A stretch of 12,564 nucleotides of DNA from Candidatus Cloacimonadota bacterium. GTDB lineage: Bacteria > Cloacimonadota > Cloacimonadia > Cloacimonadales > TCS61. This document shows, piece after piece, positions 1 through 7,512 of the stretch. The number at the start of each line of letters is the position of its first letter. Position 1 is the first letter of the stretch. A program made the position numbers and the translations under genes. The notes under the pieces were generated by a model. That model saw only the letters and a program-made list of their open reading frames with translations, searched no databases and was not told the DNA's origin. The DNA is taken from contig DAOVQH010000033.1 in assembly GCA_030628755.1 (NCBI GenBank), positions 1 through 12,564 of the forward strand. Direction: 5' to 3'.

Positions 1-1163
1 ACCGGACGATGATCGGATACATTAGTTTCATACTCAATCCAGCCACCATCGATGTATTGATCGATTTTAATGGTCTCGACAGTAGAAAGAGTATCTTCAA
101 ATTCATCGAAGAGTTCATTTGTAATAAGAATATGATCCGGATGACTGGGCCAGCTGGGATATGACCAGTTCAGATAGGAACCCTGAGCAATTTCCATATC
201 AGTGAAGAGGTATTCAGTATTCTGTACTATAAATGTCCAGAAAACATTATTACTCTGCTCATCAATAAGTTCATCATTCATATCGCCGATCACAATTACA
301 TTAGATTGTGATAAATTATCTTCAATATAATCGTCTAGAAGATTACAAGCGTCAAATCTACGGGTTTCTTCATCCCATGGATCACTCAAATTCAGATAAC
401 CATCACCAAAAGCCTTGAGATGATTATTTAAAATCCATATTTCATTTGCATTATGATACATTTGCATAAACAAAGGTGGACGAGGAAATTCCCGATTATA
501 TTGATAAGAATCATAAATCTCAAAAATATCAATAATTTCAATCTGATCCAATTTATAAATATAAGCCAGGTTACTGTACGCTCGATATCCTTCCCATGTA
601 TTCACCGAATCAGCCTGGTTCAGCAGATATACAACATCGTTAAAGTATGTATTGCTTTCAATTTCCTGCATGGCAATAATATCAGCATCGAGAGCCAGTA
701 TAATTTCAAAAACATAATTTACTGTGATCTGATTCTCTTTCGGAAAGTTTTCTATATTCCAGGTAATAATATCAAAAGTTGAATCTGTTCCAAAAAAAAG
801 GTCGTAAAGTGCAGGATGAATAAAGATATTCACTTCATTACTCCAATTCGATTGAAATCCATCAAAAAGAGCAGCAACTCGATAGTAATAAGTATTTAAA
901 CTATCAACACCGTTATCAAGATATCCCGTTGTATCCGGTTCAGTTGTATATAATGGTTGATAGTCACCTTCTTCTAACTTTCTCTGAATAATAAAACCCA
1001 ATTCGTCAGGACTGTTATCATTCCAGGTTAACTGAACTTCACTACTGGAAATCCATGTTGCTACTAAATTAGTAGGTTTGAAGTTATCGTTGTCAGGTCC
1101 AGTTGTAGTTCCACACGAAAGTAGCAGAGAACTGAGTAAAGCAATCAAGAAAAAAAGTCTCAT
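1..1163 (-). CDS. FnIII-EEP (endonuclease/exonuclease/phosphatase) lipoprotein, partial
   Basis: 387 codons are visible and the 3' end lies beyond position 1. The protein starts with a lipoprotein signal (hydrophobic residues 3-16, lipobox LLSC with Cys17), so it is probably anchored in a membrane facing the periplasm or outside. Residues about 29-113 form a fibronectin type III domain (PTNLVATW, VQLTW, TYYYRVAA). Residues about 130-387 are an EEP-fold domain with its usual motif series: TWNIENF (Asn137), MQEIES (Glu167), NNHLK (His248), VIGDMND (Asp294, Asn296), HPDHIL and finally SDHRP (Asp384, His385). The fold is DNase I-like, so a metal-dependent phosphodiesterase or nuclease is expected; the substrate is unknown. 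Since SDH is normally the last catalytic motif, only a short tail should be missing. The ATG (1163-1161) overlaps the gmhB-like stop as ATGA, implying translational coupling. Confidence 0.85.
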   Translation of the reverse strand, partial: MRLFFLIALLSSLLLSCGTTTGPDNDNFKPTNLVATWISSSEVQLTWNDNSPDELGFIIQRKLEEGDYQPLYTTEPDTTGYLDNGVDSLNTYYYRVAALFDGFQSNWSNEVNIFIHPALYDLFFGTDSTFDIITWNIENFPKENQITVNYVFEIILALDADIIAMQEIESNTYFNDVVYLLNQADSVNTWEGYRAYSNLAYIYKLDQIEIIDIFEIYDSYQYNREFPRPPLFMQMYHNANEIWILNNHLKAFGDGYLNLSDPWDEETRRFDACNLLDDYIEDNLSQSNVIVIGDMNDELIDEQSNNVFWTFIVQNTEYLFTDMEIAQGSYLNWSYPSWPSHPDHILITNELFDEFEDTLSTVETIKIDQYIDGGWIEYETNVSDHRP

Positions 1164-1744
1164 TTACTCTCCAGTTTCGATATAAGTTTCACTGCAGAAA
1201 GCAGGTTTCTAACAACAAAATCCGGTTTATATTCCCATTCTTTTCTTTTTTTGTAAAATGCTCTTTCTCCATTTCCGGTTAGAACCAAAATCGCTGTAAG
1301 TCCAGCTTTTTTACCAAACACAATATCAGCGTATCTATCACCAATCATAAAGGATTTCTTGATATTGAAATTATATTTCTTAAGAGCTTTCTTGAACATA
1401 CCCAGACCGGGTTTACGGTCTTCGTGATCAATGTTGTATGGCTCTACTGCTCCCTTTTTATGATATGGAGAGAAGAAAATATCATCAATTATTGCTCCTT
1501 TTTCTCCCAGGTTTTTAGTCATTTTTTTATGAACTAATTCAATATCTTCAACTTTATAAAGATTTCTGGCAACTCCGGATTGATTGGTAACTACAAAAAC
1601 CAGGTAACCCATTTCATTTAAAGTAACAATTGCTTCTCCAGAAAAAGAAAAAAGTTGGAAATCATCAGGATTATTAATGTATCCATTCTCATCAAAGTTA
1701 ATAGTCCCATCTCTATCTAAAAAAACTGCTTTTTTAAAATCCAT
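1160..1744 (-). CDS. gmhB: GmhB-like HAD phosphatase (D-glycero-D-manno-heptose 1,7-bisphosphate 7-phosphatase family)
   Basis: A 194-aa cytoplasmic HAD-superfamily class IIIA phosphatase, close to the usual GmhB length. Motif I is FLDRDGTIN with nucleophile Asp10 and acid/base Asp12; motif II is VVTNQSG (Thr53, Asn54); RKP (Arg110-Lys111) follows; the acidic motif is MIGDRYAD (Asp136, Asp140). Family members remove the 7-phosphate from heptose bisphosphate on the way to ADP-heptose for LPS core. Lying in the same direction as lptD supports an LPS role. Oddity: the four zinc ligands known in E. coli GmhB (Cys92, His94, Cys107, Cys109) are Ser92, Tyr94, His107 and Asp109 here, at the same numbering, so the zinc site looks lost. 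A related sugar-phosphate or histidinol-phosphate phosphatase is possible. The start is ATG at 1744 with only a weak purine-rich leader (GAGAG). The stop overlaps the next gene by 4 bp. Confidence 0.8.
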   Translation of the reverse strand: MDFKKAVFLDRDGTINFDENGYINNPDDFQLFSFSGEAIVTLNEMGYLVFVVTNQSGVARNLYKVEDIELVHKKMTKNLGEKGAIIDDIFFSPYHKKGAVEPYNIDHEDRKPGLGMFKKALKKYNFNIKKSFMIGDRYADIVFGKKAGLTAILVLTGNGERAFYKKRKEWEYKPDFVVRNLLSAVKLISKLESK

Positions 1745-1763
1745 AATTTCACTCTCTTGCTCT

Positions 1764-1788
1764 CGTTTACAAGTTGAACTTGTAAACG
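1764..1788. repeat. REP-like large hairpin, left end of RAYT element
   Basis: A perfect palindrome with 12-nt arms (CGTTTACAAGTT / AACTTGTAAACG) around a single central G at 1776. Its sequence and 25-nt size match the hairpin at 2386-2410, and both are followed inward by a 10-nt spacer with AATTG. Confidence 0.85.
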
Positions 1789-1798
1789 TAATTGCATT

Positions 1799-1813
1799 TT
1801 AAGTTTTACTTAA
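1799..1813. repeat. Small subterminal hairpin, left end of RAYT element
   Basis: TTAAGT-TTT-ACTTAA, a 6-bp stem with a 3-nt loop. It includes the RAYT stop codon (1810-1812). The counterpart at 2361-2375, on the other strand, is GGAAGT-TTT-ACTTCC: the two outer T-A pairs became G-C pairs, which preserves the stem. Confidence 0.7.
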
Positions 1814-2349
1814 CGAAACTCCAATTTATCCAATTTTATCATTTTATTTCCTTCAAAATCTAAATTGCATGCGGAACTATATCTCCAATATTCCGGATCA
1901 TTAACAAATCCCTTTCTAACAGGATTTTGATGAATATACTGCATTTTTTGATTTATTAAATCGAACGAATTCAACAATTGTGGATGAAATCCTTCTTGCC
2001 AGACCTGGAATTCACTTTCTATTTTATTTTTTTTCTTAAAATAGTGAAATTGATTAAGAATCCATTCTTTTTTTGTGTTCGTTAGAAGTTCTATAATTGT
2101 CTTTGCTGTATGTCTTTTAAAAGATTGCATTATTTCAACTATATTTGTTGATGATATTATCAAATGTAGATGCTCCGGTATTATTACATAAGCATAAATC
2201 TTTAGCCCTTTTTCTTTTTGACAGAAGGTTAAAGAATTAATAATAATATTTAATGCTTCTTCTTGTATAAATATAGGTATCCATTCAATAATAGTGGAAG
2301 TAACAAAATGTATCCCCTCAGGATCTACTACTTTATAGCGACTCTTCAT
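1810..2349 (-). CDS. REP-associated tyrosine transposase (RAYT, Y1/IS200-like HuH family)
   Basis: A 179-aa single-strand DNA transposase/endonuclease. The opening SRYKVVDPEGIHFVTSTI is typical of RAYTs. The metal-binding HuH motif is PEHLHLI (His60, His62). The probable nucleophile is Tyr138 in MQYIHQNPV, followed by the common PEYWRYSSA segment (152-160). Enzymes of this family cut and move hairpin (REP) DNA. The ATG at 2349 is preferred because GAGGAG lies 3 nt upstream; an in-frame TTG at 2382 would add 11 residues, but it begins beside the subterminal hairpin and lacks a ribosome site. All key residues are present and no frameshift is seen, so it may be active. Confidence 0.88.
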   Translation of the reverse strand: MKSRYKVVDPEGIHFVTSTIIEWIPIFIQEEALNIIINSLTFCQKEKGLKIYAYVIIPEHLHLIISSTNIVEIMQSFKRHTAKTIIELLTNTKKEWILNQFHYFKKKNKIESEFQVWQEGFHPQLLNSFDLINQKMQYIHQNPVRKGFVNDPEYWRYSSACNLDFEGNKMIKLDKLEFR

Positions 2350-2352
2350 ACT

Positions 2353-2358
2353 CTCCTC
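2353..2358 (-). promoter_or_regulatory. Ribosome binding site of the RAYT gene
   Basis: GAGGAG read on the minus strand, 3 nt before the ATG at 2349. It decides the start in favour of this ATG over the upstream in-frame TTG. Confidence 0.6.
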
Positions 2359-2360
2359 AA

Positions 2361-2375
2361 GGAAGTAAAACTTCC
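2361..2375. repeat. Small subterminal hairpin, right end of RAYT element
   Basis: On the minus strand GGAAGT-TTT-ACTTCC, the inverted counterpart of 1799-1813. It lies just upstream of the RAYT ribosome site, so folding in the transcript could affect RAYT translation (inference). Confidence 0.7.
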
Positions 2376-2385
2376 ATTTCAATTG

Positions 2386-2410
2386 TGTTCACAAGTACAA
2401 CTTGTGAACA
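2386..2410. repeat. REP-like large hairpin, right end of RAYT element
   Basis: TGTTCACAAGT, 3-nt loop, ACTTGTGAACA: an 11-bp perfect stem. Relative to the hairpin at 1764-1788, two stem pairs differ as whole pairs (C-G to T-A, T-A to C-G). It begins 5 nt after the lptD stop codon and has no following T-run, so it is not a typical terminator. Confidence 0.85.
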
Positions 2411-2415
2411 AGTTT

Positions 2416-4902
2416 TTAACTATGATCCGATGTTCTAAACTTCAATGCATCAGGAAGCTTGATATTGAATAACTGGAAGCGATAATTCCAGAAGTCGCCC
2501 TGTTTTGTATATCTGAAATAAACCTTCCAGCAATGCAAATCGCGGGTAATTGTAAAGCTATGAGAAACCAGCTCATCTTCTTTCAAGTTAATATAATTGT
2601 CATAGGAAATTGACCAGCTTCTTGTGATTTTTGCTGAAACAGAGGTTCGCAAGTTGCTGGTATAATCATTGTTTTCATAAGAAGTTTTATTGGTTTTGTA
2701 GGTGTGTGAAAAAACAAATGACCAGTTCTTTTTCTCTATGGCGAGTTCATCCAGTTCTTCCAGTGTAGTAACTATACTTTCTTCTTCAACTGTTAGTGTA
2801 TCATCCCTGAAAAATTCACCTGTTAAAAACTCATTCTGGGGTACAGGAAAATAATCTATATAGTTGGCATCTCCAGAAAAAGTAATTTTGGAAGTCAGAC
2901 TAAAATTCCAGTTTGAAATTGCCAAATCCCATTTTTTGTGATTCCATTCTTTAAATTTCAATCCGTATGTTTCCTGGGTAATATTCCCGGAAGGTTTTGT
3001 GGAAAAATCGAAAAATTTAAAATTAAAACCTTTAGGTTTCAGGTCGAGTCTATGACTGATATCACTGAATCCTTTTCCCTCATTTTCAAAATCATAGCTG
3101 ATGCTGGAGCTGATGTTGAAGAAATCATTGATTTTCCTCTCTTTGATTTTTTCGGTTCCCAATAGTTTTAACTGCCACTTATTTCCAAGTGAAAAACTTA
3201 CCTTCCTTTGTTTACCCAACTTATTCAGACCAATCCCACCAAAACTATAGAATTTATCGTTGTCTGTAAAATCCGGTTTATATGTGAAAGTAACATTAGG
3301 AGTAATTATATGCCTTATTGCAGAAATATAGAATTCGGGGATTCTCCGAATACCATAGAGATTAAAAAAAAGACCTGAACTGGCTTTATAATCTGAACCA
3401 CGAACCAGTTTATTATTGTTCTTATCCCTATCGAACCAGGCTTCATTACCAGATACTGTAGGGGAAAGATTCAACCATCCTTTAAATTTATAGGAATACC
3501 TGAGACTTGCATAATGTTTAATACCTGCATTGTGCTGGTTGATATAGTCACCAACACTGTCCTGTAAGGTTTTATAAATTACATCTATAAAACCAGCATC
3601 CGGATCATTGATATCACCAACATGAATTGCTTTAAAATTATAGGAATAAGAAAAATTCTCCCACCATGTACCTTCCGGAAGTTCATCATCTTCCGAAATA
3701 AAAAGTTCATATACCGGTTTTGAAGGAAGAGAATAGGAAATGTATGGCAAAATTATATCTTTCTTTTCATTCTTAAAATCATCGGTATACTTTGCAGTCA
3801 TGTTTAAGTAACTATTGAACAAAGGTTTTTTATATGCCAGTGATGAAGTAATATATTCACTCAATCTCTCATCAATATTCTCACTTCCTTCCCACACTCT
3901 TTTACTGCTTACAAAATTAAGATTAGCATCAAAAGTGGTCTTGTTACCGAAATCGTGATGATGCCTGCTTTTAATATTCCATTCATAGCTGGAAACATTG
4001 GGTCCATCAATTCTCTTTTGAAGTACAGCATCAAATTTACCATTTAAAATATAACGCCTGATATATTTTGCGTCTAATCCAAGTTCCCAACCGGTCTTTT
4101 CATAATAATCAAGATACAAGGTAGCATCAGCATAGTTTTTAAAGGCAAAATAATAGGCAATGTTTTCGATTTTTTTCCCTTCCTTTTTATTCCAACCGGG
4201 AGAAGGAACCAGAATACCGGTCTGTCTGCCACGTTTGATGGTAAATGTTCCAAATGGCAAAGCAAAAACAGGAAAATGATTCACATAAAAAATAACAGGT
4301 TTTCCCACAATTTTATCATTCCTGTATACACGGAGTTTATCTCCATAGATATAGAAATGGGGATGTAAACCATCACAGGTTGTAAAAATACCATTATCTA
4401 CATCATAAGTCGTCTTATCAACCTTGCGAATCTCTTTCCCGTAATAATAACCCTTATCGAACTTGCTGGCTCCCTGATAAACAAGTCCCCACTGAGAATC
4501 AAGGTCATAACAAATATCTTTCCCGAGCATATTTTGAGTGCCGTCCTGCATAAAAGAACGACCTTTTGCAAAAGCCTGCTCATTACCCAAATCTATTAAT
4601 ATTGTGTCAGCAGTAATATGCGAAGAGTGGTATATAATGGAAGCATTACCTACAAGTTCTATCTCCTCATTTTCAACATTATAAAATACGCTATCCGCAG
4701 AATAAAAAACCGAATCTATTTCTGCTAGAACCGTATCTGATAAAACCACATCAAGAGAATCTGTCATCAAGCTGTCATTTACTGATGAAATAATGCTTTC
4801 CGAAATATTCTGAGTCCATGCAAGAACAGTCCAGATAAGCACAATTGCTGAGAGAAGTAATGCTGCTTTTTCTCTTAATATAGATTTTTTCATTATTGGC
4901 AT
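2416..4902 (-). CDS. lptD: LPS-assembly outer membrane protein LptD
   Basis: An 828-aa outer-membrane protein that would insert lipopolysaccharide into the outer leaflet together with LptE. A hydrophobic signal segment covers residues about 12-30. Residues about 65-200 form the periplasmic OstA/LptA-like beta-jellyroll (IELVGNASIIYHSSHITADTI, FAKG). The rest is a large beta-barrel rich in alternating aromatic strands. Family signatures are TTCDGLHPHFYI (Cys176), the PVFALPFGTF...RGRQTGILVPS segment (211-234) and the terminal DLHCWKVYFRY (Cys791). Cysteines are Cys131, Cys176 and Cys791; a Cys176-Cys791 disulfide would parallel an E. coli LptD bond (inference). Two starts are possible, 4902 and 4893 (MKKSIL); neither has a clear Shine-Dalgarno. 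It leads a minus-strand series into the RAYT element and gmhB-like gene, and is divergent from the TonB-family gene. Confidence 0.9.
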   Translation of the reverse strand: MPIMKKSILREKAALLLSAIVLIWTVLAWTQNISESIISSVNDSLMTDSLDVVLSDTVLAEIDSVFYSADSVFYNVENEEIELVGNASIIYHSSHITADTILIDLGNEQAFAKGRSFMQDGTQNMLGKDICYDLDSQWGLVYQGASKFDKGYYYGKEIRKVDKTTYDVDNGIFTTCDGLHPHFYIYGDKLRVYRNDKIVGKPVIFYVNHFPVFALPFGTFTIKRGRQTGILVPSPGWNKKEGKKIENIAYYFAFKNYADATLYLDYYEKTGWELGLDAKYIRRYILNGKFDAVLQKRIDGPNVSSYEWNIKSRHHHDFGNKTTFDANLNFVSSKRVWEGSENIDERLSEYITSSLAYKKPLFNSYLNMTAKYTDDFKNEKKDIILPYISYSLPSKPVYELFISEDDELPEGTWWENFSYSYNFKAIHVGDINDPDAGFIDVIYKTLQDSVGDYINQHNAGIKHYASLRYSYKFKGWLNLSPTVSGNEAWFDRDKNNNKLVRGSDYKASSGLFFNLYGIRRIPEFYISAIRHIITPNVTFTYKPDFTDNDKFYSFGGIGLNKLGKQRKVSFSLGNKWQLKLLGTEKIKERKINDFFNISSSISYDFENEGKGFSDISHRLDLKPKGFNFKFFDFSTKPSGNITQETYGLKFKEWNHKKWDLAISNWNFSLTSKITFSGDANYIDYFPVPQNEFLTGEFFRDDTLTVEEESIVTTLEELDELAIEKKNWSFVFSHTYKTNKTSYENNDYTSNLRTSVSAKITRSWSISYDNYINLKEDELVSHSFTITRDLHCWKVYFRYTKQGDFWNYRFQLFNIKLPDALKFRTSDHS

Positions 4903-5252
4903 TTTTATGTTTATATCATTTATGTCAAGAAAAGGTCTTTAATACAGTACTTTAGGAAATTTTCTTTCTCATAAGATCAAAGAAAAACACTTTAACAAGT
5001 TGATACTATGATTAATATTGATAATGGGATTGCTTTCGATAATTTCAGGAATAAAATCAATATTATGATACACTCAAATTCACATTCCGGCGATTACCTG
5101 ATAGTAATACGAATTAAAAATGTTTTCCTTCACAAATACAAAAAATATTTGGCAAAATTAAATATCCTTGTTAATTTATTTATAGAACTGTTTTTTTGTT
5201 CTGTTAGTTTTAATTCATAAAGATATTAATAAATATTTCCTAGGAGGAAGAC
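4903..5252. other. Divergent intergenic region between lptD and the TonB-family gene
   Basis: 350 bp of very A+T-rich DNA expected to hold promoters for both flanking genes. On the minus strand a TTGACA (4928-4923) is followed by an ATGATATAAA stretch, but it lies only 20 nt before the lptD ATG at 4902, so canonical spacing would leave almost no leader. A loose inverted repeat (around 5011-5022 and 5056-5066, built on ATTAATATTGAT) may be an operator or chance. I see no RNA gene and no convincing protein. Confidence 0.5.
5242..5247 (+). promoter_or_regulatory. Ribosome binding site of the TonB-family gene
   Basis: A full AGGAGG 5 nt upstream of the TTG at 5253. It justifies a TTG start where no in-frame ATG is suitably placed. 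Confidence 0.85.
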
Positions 5253-5882
5253 TTGAACAGAAAAAAAGTTGATTGGAAAGATGTTTCAAATGGATATTTT
5301 GATAAATCATTAGCTCTTGCCATCCTTATTTTACTATTTGCATTCATTGTTTCTCCACATTTTGAAGTTAAGCCTTTGTATCATAAAATTATCGAAATGG
5401 AAAGTGTTTACATACCTCCTGACATTTTTAAAAAAATCGAGCTCCCCAACTTACTGCGACCTGAAATTATTATCTCAGTTGATGACGAGTTTGTTACAGA
5501 TTATGAGGATATCCCAGTAGTTGAGACTATACCGAAAGCAACCTTAGATAGTGATAATTTCTTGACTTCGAGATTGATTAGCTCACAGAAAAAAAACAGA
5601 GTATGGGAAGATCCTCCTGTAGTTATCAAACAGGTACCTCCAAAATATCCAGTAATATTGAAAAAATTAAATATTCAAGGTCAAATTAAGTTAGACGTAG
5701 AAGTTCTAAAAGACGGAACAGTTGGCAGAATTGAAGTTGTTGAATCTGTTTTACAAGGTTCTACTGGCCTAGATGAGGTTGCAATTGAAGCTGTTAGAAA
5801 GTGGATATTCCAACCTGCAAAAGTAAATGGTAAACCTGTTGATTGCTGGGTTACTTTTCCAATCAACTTTCGTTTGGAATAG
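5253..5882 (+). CDS. TonB-family energy transducer protein
   Basis: A 209-aa inner-membrane protein. Residues 1-18 are hydrophilic and cytoplasmic, 19-34 form one membrane anchor (LALAILILLFAFIVSP), 35-125 are a periplasmic linker, and 126-209 are a TonB C-terminal domain (PPKYPVILKKLNIQGQIKLDV, DGTVGRIEVVES, LDEVAIEAVRKWIFQPAKVNGKPV, TFPINFRL). TonB domains couple ExbB-ExbD proton-motive energy to outer-membrane transporters. The usual Pro-Glu/Pro-Lys linker is absent, so reach across the periplasm is limited. No exbB, exbD or receptor gene is nearby, so its partner is unknown. Translation begins at TTG with a strong ribosome site. It appears monocistronic, with a terminator 24 bp after the stop. 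Confidence 0.88.
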   Translation: MNRKKVDWKDVSNGYFDKSLALAILILLFAFIVSPHFEVKPLYHKIIEMESVYIPPDIFKKIELPNLLRPEIIISVDDEFVTDYEDIPVVETIPKATLDSDNFLTSRLISSQKKNRVWEDPPVVIKQVPPKYPVILKKLNIQGQIKLDVEVLKDGTVGRIEVVESVLQGSTGLDEVAIEAVRKWIFQPAKVNGKPVDCWVTFPINFRLE

Positions 5883-5905
5883 TAAATAATCTATACTGAA
5901 GCTAT

Positions 5906-5939
5906 ATGGTTCATTGATTTTCAATGAACCATTTTTTTT
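5906..5939 (+). terminator. Rho-independent terminator after the TonB-family gene
   Basis: A perfect 12-bp stem (ATGGTTCATTGA / TCAATGAACCAT) with a TTT loop, followed by a run of T (5932-5939). It is 24 bp past the stop and separates this gene from the gcv locus. Confidence 0.9.
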
Positions 5940-5975
5940 ATTTTCAAATTAAGACTTACAATCAATCTTTTTCAT

Positions 5976-6001
5976 TTGACAGATAAATTTTATGATAAAA
6001 T
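5976..6001 (+). promoter_or_regulatory. Possible promoter of gcvPA
   Basis: TTGACA at 5976-5981 is followed by A+T-rich TATGATAAAAT (5991-6001). The best -10-like hexamer (TAAAAT, 5996-6001) gives a 14-nt spacer, shorter than the usual 17, so the assignment is tentative. It sits between the upstream terminator and the gcvPA ribosome site, where a promoter is needed. Confidence 0.35.
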
Positions 6002-6025
6002 TTGTGTTAAGAATTTAGATAACAT

Positions 6026-6032
6026 AAAGGAG
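6026..6032 (+). promoter_or_regulatory. Ribosome binding site of gcvPA
   Basis: AAAGGAG. It lies 8 nt before the ATG at 6041 but only 2 nt before the ATG at 6035, which favours 6041 as the start. Confidence 0.7.
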
Positions 6033-6040
6033 TCATGAAC

Positions 6041-7381
6041 ATGCCATTTATTTCCAATACAGATAAAGAACGGAAAGAAATGCTGAAAGAAATCGGGGTG
6101 GAAAAATTTGAGGATCTGCTAAACAGTATCCCCAAAAAATTTCTTTTAAAAGAACCCTGTAATCTAGAAGAACCCTACTCTGAATTAGAGATTACTAGAA
6201 AAATTTCCAACCTTGCTGCAAAGAATATTTCAACTGAAAAAGCTAACTCATTTCTTGGTGGAGGAATTTATGACCACTTTATACCTGCTGCAGTAGATCA
6301 CATTATTCTTCGTCCTGAATTTCACAGTGCATATACTCCATACCAGGCAGAAGTGAGTCAGGGAACGTTACAGTACATCTACGAATACCAGACCATGATC
6401 TGCGAACTCACCGGAATGGAAATTTCCAATGCAGGAATGTATGATGGAGCTTCAGCTGCTGCAGAAGCGATTTTAATGGCTTCCAGGAAAACTAAAAATT
6501 TCAAAGCTGTCATAGCCGAAACGATCAACCCCCTTTATCTGGAAGTTATAAAATCATACATCGAAGGTGTGGGAATTGAACTCGTTACTATTCCAAAGAA
6601 AAAAGGTCTTGTCGACCTGGATATTCTAAAACAAAAAGTTGATGATGAAACCGCTTGTGTGCTTTTGCAAACTCCGAATTTCTTTGGTAATATCGAAGAC
6701 GCATTTGCAGTTGAGGAAATTACTCATACTTCCAAGAAAACTCTCTTTATAGTTGCAGTTGATCCGATCTCTCTTGCTGTTTTAAATTCCCCTTCTGAAT
6801 ATAACGCTGATATTGTGGTTGGTGAAGGTCAAGCATTGGGAAATGCTCAAAATTATGGTGGTCCTCTTTTTGGCTTTTTAGCATGCCAGCTCGATCTTGC
6901 CAGAACTTTACCAGGGCGTATTGTGGGAGCAACTTTAGATGCTGATGGAAAAAGAGCTTACTGCTTAACTCTGCAAGTACGCGAACAGCATATCCGCAGG
7001 GCAAAAGCTACTTCTAATATTTGCTCTAATGAATCTCTTTGTAATCTAGCTGCTTTAGCCTATATGACTCTGATGGGTAAAGATGGTCTGAAAGAAGTTG
7101 CCATACAAAGTACAACTAAAGCGCATTACCTGGCAGATGAAATTTCCAAAATTAACGGATTTTCTATTGCATTTGATACTCCATTTTTCAAGGAATTTGT
7201 TATTAAAACTCCAATTTCAGCAAAGGAAATTATCATGAAACTTAAAGATAAAAACATCTTCCCTGGAATTGACCTGAAACAATTCGGATATGAAAATATG
7301 TTGTTAATCGCAGTTACGGAGAAGAAAAGGAAGTGCGATTTGGATGAGTTATTGAATTCATTAAAAATATTCTCTCGCTAA
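6041..7381 (+). CDS. gcvPA: Glycine dehydrogenase (decarboxylating) subunit 1
   Basis: A 446-aa N-terminal half of the split P-protein of the glycine cleavage system; with GcvPB it decarboxylates glycine and passes the aminomethyl group to H-protein lipoate. Visible signatures are MPFISNTDKERKEML at the start, FLGGGIYDHFIP (71-82), HSAYTPYQAEVSQGTLQYI (95-113), NAGMYDGASAAAEA (130-143), NYGGPLFGF (271-279) and REQHIRRAKATSNICSN (314-330). As expected for this subunit, the PLP lysine is not here but in GcvPB. The start at 6041 is chosen over 6035 by ribosome-site spacing. Oddity: the last five or so codons and the TAA stop (7379-7381) lie inside a mobile repeat that continues downstream, so the extreme C-terminus (IFSR) was supplied by the insertion. 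H- and T-protein genes are not in the window. Confidence 0.95.
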   Translation: MPFISNTDKERKEMLKEIGVEKFEDLLNSIPKKFLLKEPCNLEEPYSELEITRKISNLAAKNISTEKANSFLGGGIYDHFIPAAVDHIILRPEFHSAYTPYQAEVSQGTLQYIYEYQTMICELTGMEISNAGMYDGASAAAEAILMASRKTKNFKAVIAETINPLYLEVIKSYIEGVGIELVTIPKKKGLVDLDILKQKVDDETACVLLQTPNFFGNIEDAFAVEEITHTSKKTLFIVAVDPISLAVLNSPSEYNADIVVGEGQALGNAQNYGGPLFGFLACQLDLARTLPGRIVGATLDADGKRAYCLTLQVREQHIRRAKATSNICSNESLCNLAALAYMTLMGKDGLKEVAIQSTTKAHYLADEISKINGFSIAFDTPFFKEFVIKTPISAKEIIMKLKDKNIFPGIDLKQFGYENMLLIAVTEKKRKCDLDELLNSLKIFSR

Positions 7382-7399
7382 GGCGCAAAGAACGCAAAG
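7374..7399 (+). repeat. Terminal inverted repeat, left arm of copy 1
   Basis: 26 bp containing two GCAAAG units. It pairs with 7513-7538 and includes the gcvPA stop codon. Confidence 0.8.
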
Positions 7400-7512
7400 G
7401 TTTAAATATATGATTAAAAGAAAATTTCTTAATCCAACGATAATATTAGAAACGCTTCAATGAATTTACTTAATGTTTTTAACTACTTAGCGAAATTACA
7501 AAAAAAGTATTT

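Larger units (their letters stand above)
1764..2410 (-). mobile_element. RAYT element with two-hairpin inverted termini
   Basis: A 647-bp unit made of a REP-associated tyrosine transposase gene bracketed by two 50-bp ends in inverted orientation (1764-1813 and 2361-2410). Each end, read from outside inward, has a 25-nt near-perfect palindrome, a 10-nt spacer containing AATTG, and a 15-nt small hairpin with a TTT loop. The two ends match at 38 of 50 positions. Eight of the twelve differences are four paired, compensatory changes within stems. The right end stops 5 nt from the lptD stop codon and the left end is 19 nt from the gmhB-like start. No target duplication is evident, as expected for HuH transposition. 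Confidence 0.75.

Noticed and set aside
453..782. A 109-codon plus-strand open frame inside the FnIII-EEP gene
   Set aside because: It lies antisense to a clear EEP-domain coding region with conserved motifs and has no features of its own.
5008..5220. A 70-codon open frame on the plus strand between lptD and the TonB-family gene
   Set aside because: It has no ribosome site, no recognisable domain and low-complexity A+T-rich composition; it is most likely a chance frame in a promoter region.
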